Assembly: GCA_007922305.1 (NCBI GenBank)
Contig: ML677364.1
Coordinates: 19,699,326-19,763,325, forward strand
DNA length: 64,000 nucleotides
Origin: Dermatemys mawii
Taxonomy: Eukaryota > Chordata > Testudines > Dermatemydidae
Reading direction: 5' to 3'
Position 1 is the stretch's first letter, and each line of letters begins with the position of its first letter. Positions 35,061-48,692 of the stretch are shown piece after piece. The position numbers and the translations under genes are program-made. The notes below the pieces were generated by a model. That model worked only from the letters and a program-made list of their open reading frames with translations. It did no database searches and had not been told where the DNA came from.

Positions 35061-37539
35061 ACAGGGGGTTCATCATCTCAAACAGGACTTAATAAATTGT
35101 ACATAGACAGATTACCCCAATTCATTACATCGTGTAACCAAGATAAATTGAAATGGACCAACTTTCTTTTCAATGCATTTGGCCCCCAAAATGGCCACCA
35201 GCCCTAATTTCACCTAATTTGCAATTTAGCTCATACTCTGTAAGCTTCTACTTTCATACAGTTTATTAATTTTTGCCTTGTAAATGAAAGTAATAAAATG
35301 TGTTTGCTCATTTCCCCACATGATCTACAGCTGACATAGCTAGAGGTTTTCAATATTCCCATAGTTCTATGCAGATGTCTAATTCATTCCCTTTAAATAA
35401 GGCATACTTACACAGATACCAACACAGCAGCGGCATGAATACAACACTAACAGAAGGTCAAAGCATAGAGTGAGGATAACCCACACCACGAATTCAGTTG
35501 CAGGCTTACGCAGAAAGCTGCTATACCAAGGACATCCAAAAAGGATTACTACTACTTTTAAATAGCTGTCAAGGTATTTAACCATACTTAAAAATAAAAG
35601 ATTTATTTTAAATTTTAGCAAAAAATCATCAGACTATTTGTCTATTTGCTGAACAGACTTTAAAGAATGTTTTGATTGTCCATCATTCACAGTACTTCCT
35701 ACCAAGGCAATTTTCATTCTGTACTGCACAAGCTATTTTAAAAACAGTTGATAGTTACCATCATATATTTCAACTGGTAGTTAAAATTATTTATATCCAT
35801 TTAGTGGATTGAAGTCACAATTAGGAAAAAAATAGCAACCTTTTGAACAGTTTAAAGGCTAGAGGCTTTATACTTCTTTGCATTGCATAAATAGAACTCT
35901 AATTACATCTGCATTTCTGCCGCTCACTCGTAAAGCTTTTCAGTTGCAGATTAGCAATTACTGAAGATGGTGCTCTCATTAGGCCACTAAAGCAGGTTTT
36001 CTCAGGATAAGTGATTGCACAATGTTAATCATAGGGTTAGCGATGTACACCAATCCTTCAAAACAGCAGAAACATTACTTAGGATGAGCAAATGAAACAT
36101 GAACATGTTTCTGCTACTGGTCAACTGTGCATTGATGTGGAAGGAGATGAAATAATAATCCAAACAGCTACGTTATCAGTTTAATATTTCCAGACAAAAA
36201 TAAAATACATAAAGTCTGCTTTTGAACATCTGAAAAGTTTTTTAAAACAAGATCCAAGACTCTGATAATTATGTTACATTCTCAGAACAACATTCCCCAA
36301 CATTTGTAGGAAACTAATTGTTATCCTCCTATTAGAGAAATATATATTCCTTAAAGCCAAGCTTATGTCTTCTGAGATACCAATATCTCTTCAAACCCAA
36401 GTGCCACTTCATCATGAGCATTAACACAAAAGAGGTAAGGTAGAAACTTCTTGTTCCTAACCTCCCAAACACTTAACACAAATGAGAAATTATGAAGAGA
36501 GGCATGTACTATTGCATCTTATTGCCTCTACATATTTACATGCCTCTGACAATGCTACTGCAATTAACAGTTCTTGTGTAACATCCTGAGGCCATCACAT
36601 CTATACTCCTGACCAGGCCTTCAGAACAGCCAAAGGGGAAACTGCCCCCATCAAGTCCAGCTCAGTTTTTGAGCTAAGTATTATGCATGGTATTCTGGGA
36701 GTTCATACAGCATAGACATGCTCTATAAGACACAATAATGTATCACATTATAGAGTGTCGGTGCCTTGAGCTGAAGTGCCCCCAATGAGTGGGGACAAAA
36801 CAACTTGTTTTAAGAAAAAGCTTTTGTCTATTTCTGGGCAGTCCTTAAAAAAATTGTAACAATTTTGATAGCTATCTTACAAATCATAAATCTCTCCTAT
36901 GCCAGGATTATCATCCAAGGCAAAAATGAAGAGTGAGAAACAAATGAGAACACAATACATTTTACCAAATTAATTCTTAAATTATGGAAAAACTCACACT
37001 GAAATAGCTTTGAGATTCACACTGCACCATTCATTCATTACTTTATGGGCCTATGTTATTATATGAAGCCAATTCAATTTAAACATAATACAAAGAGCTC
37101 TCTGTATCTTAAAATTATACTATGAAAAAAGCCAAAAAGTCAGCATGAAACATATGGGGATCACCTTGTACTGTATTTCCTAATCTCCACAGAATAGTGA
37201 TCATAGGCCAGCTGCTGCTCCTACTGAAGTCAAAGGCAAAACTCCCATTGACTTCAATGGGAAGAGGAGGCATACATTCCATATATCTCTAAACAGAGAG
37301 CTGTTGGTTAAAACTATAGGATTGCATTAACAAAGAAAATGACATTATTTGTACATTCATTATGCATCAGGAAGAGTGTGCCACTACCTGAAATACTATA
37401 CTTTACAAGGAAAAGACATTTCAACTATGAAAATGCTGATAATTCACAGCTGTGCAGGTACCCTTACAACACCCACATTGGTTGGACCCAGTTTACTTCA
37501 TCATGTAGATTACTAAAACCAGAAGGGACCATTATGATC
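35061..37539. other. Intronic stretch
   Basis: No gene, RNA or bounded repeat recognised. The frame at 35379-35621 on the minus strand was inspected and has no splice support. Confidence 0.5.
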
Positions 37540-37547
37540 ATCTAGCC

Positions 37548-38204
37548 CACGGGTGGGCAAACTTTTTGGCCTGAGGGCCACATCGGGGAATAGAAATTGT
37601 ATGGTGGGCCATGAATGCTCACAAAATTGGGTGGGGCTGGGAATGAGGAGTTTGGGATGTAGGAGGGTGCTCTGGGCTGGGACTGAGGGCTTCAAAGGGT
37701 GGGAGGGGAATCAGGGCTGGGTCAGGGGTGTGAGAAGGAGTGCAGGTTCCAGTTGGGGGTATAGGCTCTGGGGTAGGGCTGGGGATGAGAGGTTTGGGGT
37801 GCAGGAAGGTGCTCTGGGCCAACGGGTTCAGAGGGCAGGAAGGGATCAGGGTTGGGGTAGGGGGTTGGTTTGGGGGAGAGGCTCAGGGGGTGGAGGCTTC
37901 TAGTGGCACTTACCTCAAGCGGCTCCCGTAAGCAGTGGCATGTCCTTTCTTCGGCTCCTATGCAGAGGCGCAGCCAGGCGGCTCTGCACGCTGCCTCGTC
38001 CACAGGCACTGCCCCTGCAGCTCCCATTAGAGCATGTGGGAGCCAGAGCAGAGCCATGCCATTGCTTACGGGAGCTCTGTGAAGCGGCCTTGCCCCTGCG
38101 CCCCAGCCGAAGCAGGGGCTAGCAGTATGAGTGTGGCTTCTGGGCTGACTTAAAACGGCTCGCAGGCTTGATCTGGCCCATAGGCTGTAGTTTGCCTACC
38201 CCTG
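37548..38204. mobile_element. hAT-type MITE with G-rich interior, 657 bp
   Basis: The ends CACGGGTGGGCAAACTTTTTGG and CTGTAGTTTGCCTACCCCTG are inverted. ATCTAGCC is duplicated exactly (37540-37547 and 38205-38212). The terminus is related to that of the element at 33662, although the interiors differ. Frames inside (37553-37903 and others) are chance products of the G-rich interior. Confidence 0.92.
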
Positions 38205-38847
38205 ATCTAGCCTGGTCACCTGTATAAGTCAGGCAACAGAACATCATCCAGTGACTCCTGCATCCAGCCCAATCACGTTATATCTGTTTAATTTAAAATT
38301 TAACTTCCCTCACCCACAAAAATAAAGCAATGAAAGAGCGGAAAATAAAGTATGAACTTCAAGATGATTTCTCCTCTTTTTTTTTTTTTAAGCATATATT
38401 CTGGTTGTGCCTAAAGGCTCCCAATCAGGATTTTCTTACTTTCCTATTCATTTACAATTGAATTCAATCTAACGCTAACAGTACAGCTCAGCCTAAAGAA
38501 TTTAAAGATCTGCTAAAATTTAGCAGTCTGCTACTGATCTTCCGACATCAGCAGCTCCATCAAACAGTAGAGCACTTTTTGAAGCTAACATGGATTTTAC
38601 AGGAAAAAGTTGGTAACTCACTTTGGAGAAACTGTTTGCATTTTAAGACATTCTCATTTTGAATTTTGAAACAGCAGTTCTAACCTCAGCAGTGAGCATG
38701 GAAACATCTTTCATGGGAAAAATATTAAAGTACTTTTAAAAAACATTCTTGATCACTCCAGGAAATCTCTCAAATACTCGACTGTGAGGCCTGCATAATG
38801 TCCTATGCTCTACTGGACCCTCTGTTAAAGAACCTACACGGCTCACA
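38205..38847. other. Intronic stretch
   Basis: No gene recognised. Short T-run at about 38380-38392. Confidence 0.5.
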
Positions 38848-39141
38848 GGACATGTCTATACAGGGATAAAAAATCCTGTGGCTCGCCCAGGTCAGCTGAC
38901 TCAGACTTGCGGGGCTTGGGCTCCAGGGCTGAAAAATCACAGCGCAGTCATTCAGGCTTGAGCTGGAGCCTGAGATCTGACATCCTGCGAGGCTGGAGGG
39001 TCACAGACCTCGGGCTCCAGCCAGATCTCAAATGTCTACACAGCAATTTTTAGTCCTGCAGCCTGAGTTCTCCAAGTCTGAGTCAGCTGCCCCGGGCCAG
39101 CCATCGCCAGGCTGCAGGGCTTTTATTCCTGTGCAGATACC
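38848..39141. mobile_element. Harbinger-like MITE
   Basis: The left GGACATGTCTATACAGGGA pairs with the right TCCTGTGCAGATACC. The interior carries GGGCTTGGGCTCCAGGGCTG and the closely related GAGTCAGCTGCCCCGGGCC, as in the copy at 40347. It is non-coding. Confidence 0.55.
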
Positions 39142-40346
39142 AAGAGAGCCTTCTCAGAGCCCCCTGCACTGGAGTGAATTCCACTAAATGGGCTTTGCCT
39201 GTTTCAGATGCACCATTCTCCTAGACTAAGCCGTCAGCAGGGAATATGATTTTGTCGCAGTAAGATTATGTATAATTCACAACACAGTCATGGTAGAAGA
39301 TTGATGATTTCATGATATGGCCACAGTAACCTTGTGGACCCTCCTGCCATGCAATATTCATTTGTTAGTTCACTTTGATGTAGTCCTCTTTGCATTGAGA
39401 TTAGAAGAAAGCCAACTAACTGTTAATCTGTGCTGAGGGGCTTGTGGGATCCTGCCCTTGCCCCCATTTGTCCCCACTTCCACTCTGACCCCCACCCCAC
39501 AGACCTGTCTCCCCAGTGCAGAGTTCCTAAAAGAGGCAGATCTGGGTCTTTGTAGCCCTCATGCCCCAAATCCCCAGGAGTGACAGCTCTCATTCTCCAC
39601 CTTTTTTCTGTGTTGTAGGTCCCCCAGTCCTCAACATACATACCCGCCCCACCCTTAGCTCACTAGATCCCTGACTCCCTTCTCCCTGGCTCCCTCAATC
39701 CCTGACCCCTCTTTCACTGCCAGCGTCCATGATCCCTAACCCCCTTTCCCATCTCTCTCTCCAGCCCATTGCTGGAGGAGGGTTGGTTGGAATGGGATGT
39801 GGCAGGCTTAAGCTGATCTCCACCAAGCAGCTGGCCAGTGCACTGGGCAGCTCTTCTCACTTTCTGCTGGGAATGGAGTTTCTCCTTTGGGGCATCGGAG
39901 CCTGGCAACTGCCAGTGACATGCTGAGCCCAGCAGCAGACCCCAACAATAAGCTAGAGAGGGAGACAGCAAAGGGGATTGGCAGCAAGGAAGAAATGGGG
40001 GCAGGTAGAAGGCTGGGTGAGATGGGGAGACATGGAAATCAGGGATCCAGTGAGCTGGGCATGGGGAGGGAGTATGGATCAGGAGAGTCAGGCAGGAAGT
40101 CAAGAAGGAAAGAAGGGAGAGAATGGGAGCTCTCACCACAGGGGACCTGTGGGAGGAGGAAGCCAAAAGACCCAGCCCTGTCCCTCCTCGGAGGTACACA
40201 CGAGGAAGAGGGGTTCGTGTGAGTAGTCAAAGTCAAAAGCTCTTTGCTTACTCTAAGAGAATGTTTAATTAATCCATGCAAATTTAAGAACATTCACAAT
40301 ATAGCCATTACAAATTTCTCACATTATAAAAGAACAATGTCATAAT
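39142..40346. other. Intronic stretch with a GC-rich insert
   Basis: Positions about 39430-40220 are GC-rich, first C-rich and then G-rich on the plus strand. That is the usual look of a non-autonomous DNA transposon, but I could not define its ends. The frames at 39714-40199 and 39887-40222 are unsupported. Confidence 0.45.
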
Positions 40347-40608
40347 GGGTTTGTCTTCACAGGGATAAAAAGCCAGCAACTGGCTTGGGTCAGATTACTC
40401 ACGCTGATGGGGCTTGGATTCTGGGGCTGAAAAAAAATAGCTGTGTAGATGTTTGGGCTCCGGCTATAGCTTGAGCTCTGGGACATTCCACCCTGCTCAG
40501 GATTGGGCATCTACACAGAAATTTTTGGCCCTGTAGCATGAGCCCTGCAAGCCCGAGTCAGCTGACCTGGGCCAGCCGCAGGTCTTTTACCTCTGTGTAG
40601 ATGTATCC
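40347..40608. mobile_element. Harbinger-like MITE
   Basis: The left GGGTTTGTCTTCACAGGGA pairs with the right CTGTGTAGATGTATCC. The interior matches the copy at 38848 (GAGTCAGCTGACCTGGGCC). Confidence 0.6.
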
Positions 40609-41379
40609 AGTGTGGCTTGGCAAATAATCTTTATATTGGCTATCAATCCAAATCTTCCAATAAACATGCCAGCATATGCTGATTATGACTGATCAAGATA
40701 CTAAAAGCATATCTATGCTTCTTATTTCATAAGGTCATAGAGACCAGTGAAGAGATTCTCAGCGGACTCCTAGTGAGAATTTTTCTTACAGCTGCACAAG
40801 CATTCAGTTTCTGCTCCCAAGTGCCAATCATCCTATGTCCATTCACAGAGCTCCTGTATCTCCGGAGTTCTACTGGACTCCAGAGATGTATGTTATGATT
40901 CACTGAAGATGTCTGTTACCAGCTTTAGAATCACTGCAGTGTATGTAAACTGTATTTGTATGTTCAATAACATTTCAGAAAGCTGTAACTTTGTATATTC
41001 TCAAGAGGTATTTCTCTGTCTTACTGACAGCTTAGCATTAAGGTTAAACTCAATAAGGCCAGATTTTAAGATGGTGTAAATCAGCATAGCTCCACTGAGG
41101 TCAATAAAATTGTGTCATTTTACATGAGTGGAGAATCTGGCTCATAATGCTGCAAGTTGTCTTAGCAGAGCTCTGCAACTTTATTCGTACAAATAAAGCT
41201 TTGAGGGACTTGAGGTATAAACAAAAAATATTGATAATGTAGCATGATGCCTCTCAAGACTGTGCATAAACAGTCTTATGCTCTAGTGCATAAACTGGAT
41301 GTCGCACAAGGAATTGTTGGGAGGGGCTCACCGGCATTATGACTAAGGAATTTGGGGATGGACGGAAGTAAAACCCCTC
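40609..41379. other. Intronic stretch
   Basis: No gene or bounded repeat was recognised. Confidence 0.5.
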
Positions 41380-43140
41380 AAATCCATGGGAATGAAAAAG
41401 CACTTTTCCAAGTTCTTAGCCACAGCCAGTACCGAAGCTCCCATGCTCCAGAGGACCTTAGCCAGTTCAAGGCGTGCATAATTTCTAGGGAGGGTGACTC
41501 CCAGCAGCAGTAGATGGCTGTAAAATATCCATCAATTTGTGGGTGTTATCTTGCAAGAACTCCTCTTTGGTATCAAGGAAAGCAGCTACATGCCACAAAA
41601 GTCTTGATAGTCCTTAAAATGCTCCAGTACCAAAGGGGAGGATAAGCCAGTCAGCACAACATTGTTCGGAGATGAAGACGAGGCCCTTAACTGATTCAAA
41701 GCCAGATCCTGTTCCATGGCTGACAGACCCAGATTCTGGAGGCTCCTCGGGGAGAAGGACCACCAGTGCCTGGGCCTGCAGCAGATGGACGGTCACTACC
41801 ACAGACATGGCTTGTGATCTTGCCTTTGAGTGAGACTTCCACGATACAGATTAGGCATTGGCAGCCAGGAGGCACCAGGCCAGGGACCTCTGTCGCAGTC
41901 ATGAGATGTAAACCAATCCTGGTACCCATAATGGTCCATCAATGGCCCTTGACACTGGTCAGGCAACGGAGAGCAGGAGGATAACACTGACTCAGATGCA
42001 GAGGAGCCTTGGCATCCTGGAGACAAGGGCGGAGCGAGAACAGAGGGAGTGAGTAGGCTGTCTGACTTGTCTGTCACCCAGAATGAGGTAGGAAACAGCA
42101 CTGCTGATGGAAGCAGTACCATAGGTACAAAGCATGCCAGTGATGGAAAAGGTATCAGTGCTGAAGTGACTAGTGGTGCCAATGTCAAGGGCACTGAAAG
42201 CTGCAACAAGAAGCATTTGTGGTGCCGACTGCAGTGGTGCCGAGGAGGTTCCCAGTACCAAAGTACCCTATACTGATCCCAGTACCAATCCCACTTTCCC
42301 AACCTGTGGAAGAGAACAATGGGGTGCAGTGCCAACAGACCCAAGAGTTCAGTGGCTCAAGCAGTCAAAGGGGATATAGTTGACATAGCCTGGGCAAAAT
42401 CCTGGACTAAAGAAGAGATTGGGACCAAAAGGCAGAGGAGGTTTGTAGCTGCCTGGAACGCCACCAAAGTGGAAACAGTCAGCACCAGCATCTCCCTCAT
42501 CGACACCAGACTCAACAGAACCAGGGATTCTAACATCCCTACTAGGTCCCAGGGAAGGGCTAGAAGTACTCGGGCCATCCTGCATACCAGCAACAGCTCC
42601 ATGCAGGTCCACATTTTTCCTGGGAGAGACAGAAGACTCACTCTGAGACCTGGAGCAGTTTCAGTTGGTTTTATGCAATCTTTTCCTCACTGTCAAAGGG
42701 GAATGGCTTCTCCATTTCTTGGAGAGGCACCTGCTTTGGAATGTAAAGCAGCAGTGCTCTCGGAGCCCAAGGGTAATCTTCGAATTCATGAGTGCCTCAG
42801 TACTGAAGCAGGCCACGTGGCCTCTTCAAACAGATGCTACTTCAGGTGGAGATCTTGGGCCACTTGAGTCTGTTTCCTAAACACTCTGCAGATCACACAA
42901 CACTCCTTGACTTGGGCCTCACCAAGACAGAGCAAGCACCGCGAGTGGGGAATCACTCCCCAAGACGAGAAAAAATATTTAAACCCCCATGAGAGCACCA
43001 CTGACAGAAATCAACTACTACAACACACACTGATGCTAAGGGTACTACCAATTATAGACGAGAAAAAACAATTAAACTAGTTGAGAGGTTGAGACCACAC
43101 AAAGCTCTGTGTTGGCACCACCTCATGTAACCAGGGAACG
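41380..43140 (-). pseudogene. Possible DIRS-like gag-region relic
   Basis: The plus strand is rich in GGTACC/CAGTACC-type phrases. The minus strand gives broken Pro/Ser-rich frames (for example 42612-42349 with MQDGPSTSSPSLGPSRDVR). This composition matches the variable 5' gag region of DIRS elements in reptiles. No RT or recombinase is present. The assignment is weak. What is clear is that no single frame is intact. Confidence 0.35.
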
Positions 43141-46100
43141 GGTTATGGACATGAGGCTCGAAAACCGCCCATCTAAGAGTAATATTAAGTGGAATACACA
43201 ACTGCATCTACTAGAAGAACTGTTTTTCAGAAAATCTTCTCTTGCTACTCTATCCTTGCAGTTGAGAGTTAGTTGCTTTTGCTGTTAGTTCCTAGATTTG
43301 ATTTCTGAGTGGTCTGGAGGAAGAGCATTCACAGTGAGGGCCCTCAACTCAAGAATCTGTTTCACTGATTGATTCAACAGAGCAGACATTTGTTGAACAG
43401 GCACATTACAATGTCTATCTGTTCATTTAGAATAAAATGCACCCCAGTGCATAAGGCAAGTCCAATGTTCTAGTCATTACTTAAGCTCCACTGCTGTCCT
43501 GTGTTAAGAGTTTAAGTGGTGTACAGGGCCTTATGTGGGCCCTCTGCACATGAGTGAATTTCACCTTCAGGCTCTTGCCCAAGGTGGATTTATCTGTCTT
43601 TCTTCTTTGGCTTGGGGCATTTTCTTTTAACCAGAATTCTATCAAAACTAGTTATGTTTTTATGTGTGTGGTTCTAAGAAAAACATGTAAAGATTTGGAT
43701 AAATGAATTTCAAAACACTGAAAAAGTAAGTAAGTAAATGCTCTTGGACTGTCAAAAGCTACAAACACAGAAGCACATTGTAAGAAGATGTGGCTTGAGA
43801 ATCCCGATTACAATCTCTCACTAAGGACAAGTTATTGCTCTTTGAGGACTTTTTTGTATTCATGCTGGCACTAAAAGTAGTAAGTATATTTGTGCTGCTA
43901 CTGGGAAAGAGCAAAATTCTGCTCTGGGGCTGACATGCTGTGCACCTTGTTATATCTTTAATCGCGTTCAAATGCACTGCATAAGGATCCCTTTGAAGTG
44001 GAAATCTGAGGTAACTATGAACCTTTGTAGAGGACTGAGTCATTCAGATATTTTTCCATGCACTGTATGTTTCTTTCTGAATGGGTTGCTCACAGCACTG
44101 GCAACAGATTGAATCTTTGAGCTGTCAAGTTTCAAACAGCATTTGACACACTGAGCATTATCTGTCAGGCAATGAAGATTGTCATTCATCTCAATATCTT
44201 TCACCTGCCACTTTCAACAGGCATTGTGATTGTCAAAGAGAGCAGAAACATCACAACCAGTGGGGCTAAAATCAATCTCTGAGTTTTTTATTTAAAAAAA
44301 ATATTCAAAGAAGTCATATTCTATCTGTGGATACACCTACATAGCGCCCACTGAAATCAAAGAGAACCATATATGCATATCCAAAGGCAGAATCTGCCTC
44401 ATCAGCTATCCCTTATATCTTTGGACAGGAAAATAAAGTAAAATCACCTTTTTTTTGGAAGTGGGAGCCACTACAAACCCAACAAATACAAACTTCTTCT
44501 CCCTTGTCATCCTCCACTTGCTAAAAGCAATTTGATTTTTGAAGCTACAAATGGCAGTTAGGTGCTTAACTACCATTCATATCTTTGAAAATCTCCTTCA
44601 TAACTTCATTCAGAAAACGTCTGGAGGTGAAAAGCTGAAAAGGGGGGAAATTTTGTCTGCTAGAGAAAGAGAGATTGGGCAATACCTGTTCCTAAGATTC
44701 TAGATGAGATTCTTGATGTGCTGCTGAGTGAAACAGTACAACCCAACTGTCCAGATTTGCATATTTGAAAACTACCAGCTCTCCAGCATAGGAAATATTA
44801 CTGCTTTTTATTAACAGAATACTAATATGAACCGTGTGTTGGTGATGTTAGAATAGAAACTATTCAGCGGTAGAATTATACTGAGCACCCTCAAATCCCA
44901 CTGAAACCAAAGGGAAGTGAAAACACTAAGGGCCTGATCCTCAAAGGTTTTTAGGCTCCTAATTTCCAATTTGGGCCTAAGCACCTTGCAGCACCAAACC
45001 CTTGCACTGTAGTTACTAGGAAAATGAAATTTAGGGAAATGTTTTCTGTAGCCATTCTAAAAATTGTGATCATTAGTTTATCTTGATGTTTAGCCACATC
45101 CTTAGGTTTATCCTTAGATTTCATACTATGCAATTGTTGCTAAATTAAATAGCTGTCTTGGATCAATAAATATTTCATCATATAAGTTATTTTGCATCTA
45201 AAGCACTAGATCAATTAAATTTAAAATTAATGTATTTAATTTAAAAATCTTAATTGGAGAAGGAATTTTTTTCCCCAAGAACTACTCAGAATGATAATCA
45301 GGTTAGCCTTGACAATTATTTTAAAAAACTGTTTATGCATTTTTATAAAAATTAAAAAATATTTATAATTTGCAAAGAAATTCTAAACTAAAACAAAAAG
45401 AAAACCCACCATACACACATACATACATACACACACACACACATACTTACTTACTTACAGGCATTTTGTAAGAATACACACACACAAAAAATATTCATAT
45501 TAAAAAAAAAAAAAAAAAAAACCCCCAAAAATCTAAGACTAAGGCCAAAAACATCTTTACCTCTCACATAAACTTACAAAACAAAAACAAGAAAGGGAAT
45601 ATGTGGCATATCACAAATATTACACTCCTTAAATAAACTATTCTTATTAAGACTGAAGAAATGTAACATTCTACTATGTCCTTAACTCTGACCCAGAGTA
45701 GGATATGTACTTTTGTTTTGTTTTTGTACTCAATTTCAGCAGTTAAGTACAGTTTTCTTTTATAGGGATAGTGTTAAGTGGAAAATATTATCTGTTAATA
45801 AAATTGTCAAACCAAAATGGAATCTGTTGGCAAGTTCCTCATAATTGCTGTTTCTTAGGAATAATGTTCATTGATTTATGGTAAACTTTTGTATGTATGT
45901 GACTTGTGTTTGGGGCTGATTAATTTGTACAGAGAGGGAGTATTGATTTGGAGTCCAAATCTACTTCCCTCCACCACTGTACAACTGTAGGAGACCTGAA
46001 AGGTTGACCCTGTCTCTTTTGTGAGGGCTGGCACTGTGCCTCAGCATGGGTTGGGACAGTGAAAGTAAAATTGTGAAGCTTAAGGTTGGACTCTTCCTAC

Positions 46101-46562
46101 AGTACACGTTTGGATACCTGTATTCTATACTGGAGCTCCACTCACCCACATGTACTTACATGGAAATGATATACCAATTTTGCCAGCTAGTATTTCACCT
46201 GCATACCACACCAAAACCATGCCACACACACATTCAACTCTTCAAAATAGTGGCAAGCTCAGACCTTGCCTTCCCTCAAATGCCCTCTAAAGAGCAGGAA
46301 TAGAGAAGTGGTGACCATAAAGTTACTGAAATGGCCAACAATCTACAAAGCAATGAAAGTTGTAGGTTACTGAAAAAACATGTAAATAATATGTTATATG
46401 TACATATAGATATGGAAATGTCCTACAGGAATCTCACTAGTATGCAGTAGTGAAACTCACCCAAAGGGTGGAGGGCTTGCGCAAAGCCCAGTTAACCACT
46501 TAAGTTCTCTATTAGCCTTGTGTATAGGAGGATCACAGGCAGAGAAACTGCCAGTGGGCAAA
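43141..46562. other. Intronic stretch with microsatellites
   Basis: At about 45410-45525 there is a compound microsatellite: (CATA)n, (CA)n, (CTTA)n and a run of about 20 A. No exon was recognised. The minus frame at 44951-45133 was considered and rejected. Confidence 0.55.
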
Positions 46563-46963
46563 GGAGATATGTTTACACTGCATACTAAGCCTAGGCTCTG
46601 ACTCAGGTTTAAGCCCAAGCCCCACTTCCATTTACTCACAAAGCAGTCTCACCTCTGTCAGCAAGCACTCAGAACCAGGTCCTACAACCCTGCTAGGGAG
46701 ATGGGTCAGGGGCTGAATCACTCTGAGACTTGGGTCCAACCCCTTTCGTTTTACAATGTGGATGCAGTGCAAGCTGCAGACCTGGGCCAGAAGGCCTGTG
46801 TAATGCAGAATGGATGTGTTAACATGGCTGTGAGACTCAGGTCCAGCAACTGTAAGCCCAGATTTACAATACAGTGTGGATGCTTCAGCTTGGGCTTGGA
46901 AACACCAAGCCCGCAAGCCCAGATTGCACAGAACTGGGTTTACAGTGCAGTGTAGACATACCC
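46563..46963. mobile_element. Harbinger-like MITE, about 400 bp
   Basis: The left GGAGATATGTTTACACTGCA pairs with the right TGCAGTGTAGACATACCC. Non-coding. It has the same general terminus as the copies at 2618, 5833, 38848 and 40347. Confidence 0.6.
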
Positions 46964-48009
46964 AGAGAACGGCTCAAATCTGCTGCACTTACCAAATTCA
47001 CCCCGAATGGAAATGTAGAGGTGCAGTGGCCATTATTTCAGCCCCACAGATTGGAATAACAGTGGCAGATAGCCAACAGATTGGGCTGGCAGTGGATTCT
47101 ATCCAATCCAACCCCTATGGAGTTCCCTGCACAAAATCTAATTACTTAGGCTTACTGGACTATAAAGAGAGAGGAAGAAAAACCCTAAATTATCCTTCAC
47201 CTGAAGAGACAAAGTAACCAAGCACTCTGAACTCTGTGAAAAGTTCTGGCCAGAATGCCTGGTCAGCCATGCTGGATAAGAGACTTGGTGAGAAATACTT
47301 ATTTGAACAAGAGACTCTAGTTTGTTATATCAGATCTTAGTCTTAAAAGTGTATTTTCACATTTGTAGCATGTATCTTTTTTAGCTTTATTTCTTACACT
47401 TGGTATCACTTAAACCTTTTTAGTTAATACACTTTTTTTACTTTTACTATAAACCACTTTGATTCAAATAGTGATTATCTTAACACAAGTTAGCTAATAA
47501 GTGGCTGAGTTCTGTCTCTTTAAGGAGTAATGAACTTAATAACTTCTGTGAATGTTCAACAGGAGGGTTGGGCACTACAGGACAGATGGTTTGGGGAAAA
47601 TTAGGGACTGGGGAGGGATTGAGGTTACCCTGCAAAAAGTAATTGGGAGGTGGAAGCCAGGGGGTGGCCGGTATGCTTATCTGCTGGCTGTTGGTGTCCA
47701 GACTGTGAGCCACAGCAGCATAGCATTTAAGATCCCAGAATTGCAAGGCAGGAGGTGACACAATGCCTCAGTAGTCTAGTTACAATAGGGAAACAAACTT
47801 TTCTACAAAATAGCAGGTGACCACTACAACTTCATCTCTTTTTAGAAGCATGATTAGCAACTCAATCTGCATGTTCTTCCCCAGTTTGTATAGAGTTATG
47901 GTTAGTGCCAGCCTATCATGTAGCTACGCGACAGGTGAAATTATCCTCTGAGCACCCACTAAAGAATATTTGAAAGGAAATGTTTGATTACCCTGCTAGT
48001 ACAACTTAC
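46964..48009. other. Intronic stretch
   Basis: Ordinary intron sequence next to the donor of the exon at 48010. No repeat boundary found. Confidence 0.5.
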
Positions 48010-48229
48010 CATTTTACTGTGGTTGATGTGCGAATCAGAGGTTCTCTGAATTTCCATTTTGGCAGCTTCCTGCAGATCAGAGGCTTGGTGGATGTATGTT
48101 AACCCTGCCAGAATCTCATCTTCCAAAAGTGTCACATCATCATAAGAAACAGGCCAGCCCAGATTTTCTAAGGCCTGAAGCAAAGCTTCTTTGTGTTCCA
48201 TGTATGAGACTGGCTCCTCCTGCTCAAAC
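48010..48229 (-). CDS. VWA3B: VWA3B-like exon, helical region
   Basis: The acceptor is TTTTGAAAG and the donor is a strong GTAAGT, minus strand. It enters in phase 2 and leaves in phase 0. It encodes FEQEEPVSYMEHKEALLQAL, then ENLGWPVSYDDVTLLEDEIL, then AGLTYIHQASDLQEAAKMEI and a short polar end. This is a conserved, mainly helical segment between the VWA domain and the DUF4537 module of the family. It joins the 51-nt exon upstream exactly in frame. Confidence 0.88.
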
Positions 48230-48380
48230 CTTTCAAAAAATTAAAACAGTTTACAATTATACATTGTAATGTTCTTCATGTTCAAGACACTTTACAAATA
48301 TAAAGTAATTAAGAAGCACACTGTCCCCGTGAAGTAAACAGGTGCTAATTTCACTGCTCTTAGGGCTGTTGTACATACAG
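48230..48380. other. Intronic spacer
   Basis: Pyrimidine-poor intron end between the exon and the hAT MITE. It includes a short fragment of the old CACTTTACAAATA repeat. Confidence 0.45.
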
Positions 48381-48692
48381 CAGGGGTATGCAACCTATGG
48401 CACACTCACCAGAGGCAGCATGTGAACTGGTTTTCAGTGGCACTCACACTGCCCGGGTCCTGGCCACCAATCTGGAAGGCTCTGCATTTTAATTTAATTT
48501 TAAATGAAGCTTCTTAAACATTTTAAAAACCTTATATACCTTACATGCAACAATAATTTAATTCTATATTAAAGACTTACAGAAAGAGACCTTCTAAAAA
48601 CGTTAAAGTGTATTACTGGCACGCGAAACCTTAAAATTAGAGTGAACAAATGAAGACTCGGCACACCGCTTCTGAAAGGTTGCCGACCCGTG
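48381..48692 (-). mobile_element. hAT-type MITE, inverted copy of the 24676 element
   Basis: The ends CAGGGGTATGCAACCTATGG and CTGAAAGGTTGCCGACCCGTG are inverted. Flanking octamers ACATACAG and ACATTACA resemble each other but have diverged. The sequence is the reverse complement of the element at 24676-24985, so the two copies are in opposite orientation. Confidence 0.85.

Noticed and set aside
37553..38122. Frames of up to 116 codons, Gly/Arg-rich
   Set aside because: They lie wholly within a hAT MITE (37548-38204) and are open because of its G-rich interior.
41796..42867. Long frames on both strands (182 codons each)
   Set aside because: No frame has a consistent domain. The region looks like a decayed DIRS-like gag relic and is listed as such.
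44951..45133. Minus frame with KSKDKPKDVAKHQDKL, considered as a missed host exon
   Set aside because: No donor in the right place and a poor acceptor. No phase fit with the exons at 48010 and 26020.
45410..45525. Regular short repeats that could suggest a CRISPR array
   Set aside because: Simple microsatellite (CATA, CA, CTTA, A-run). There are no repeat-spacer units and the window is animal DNA.
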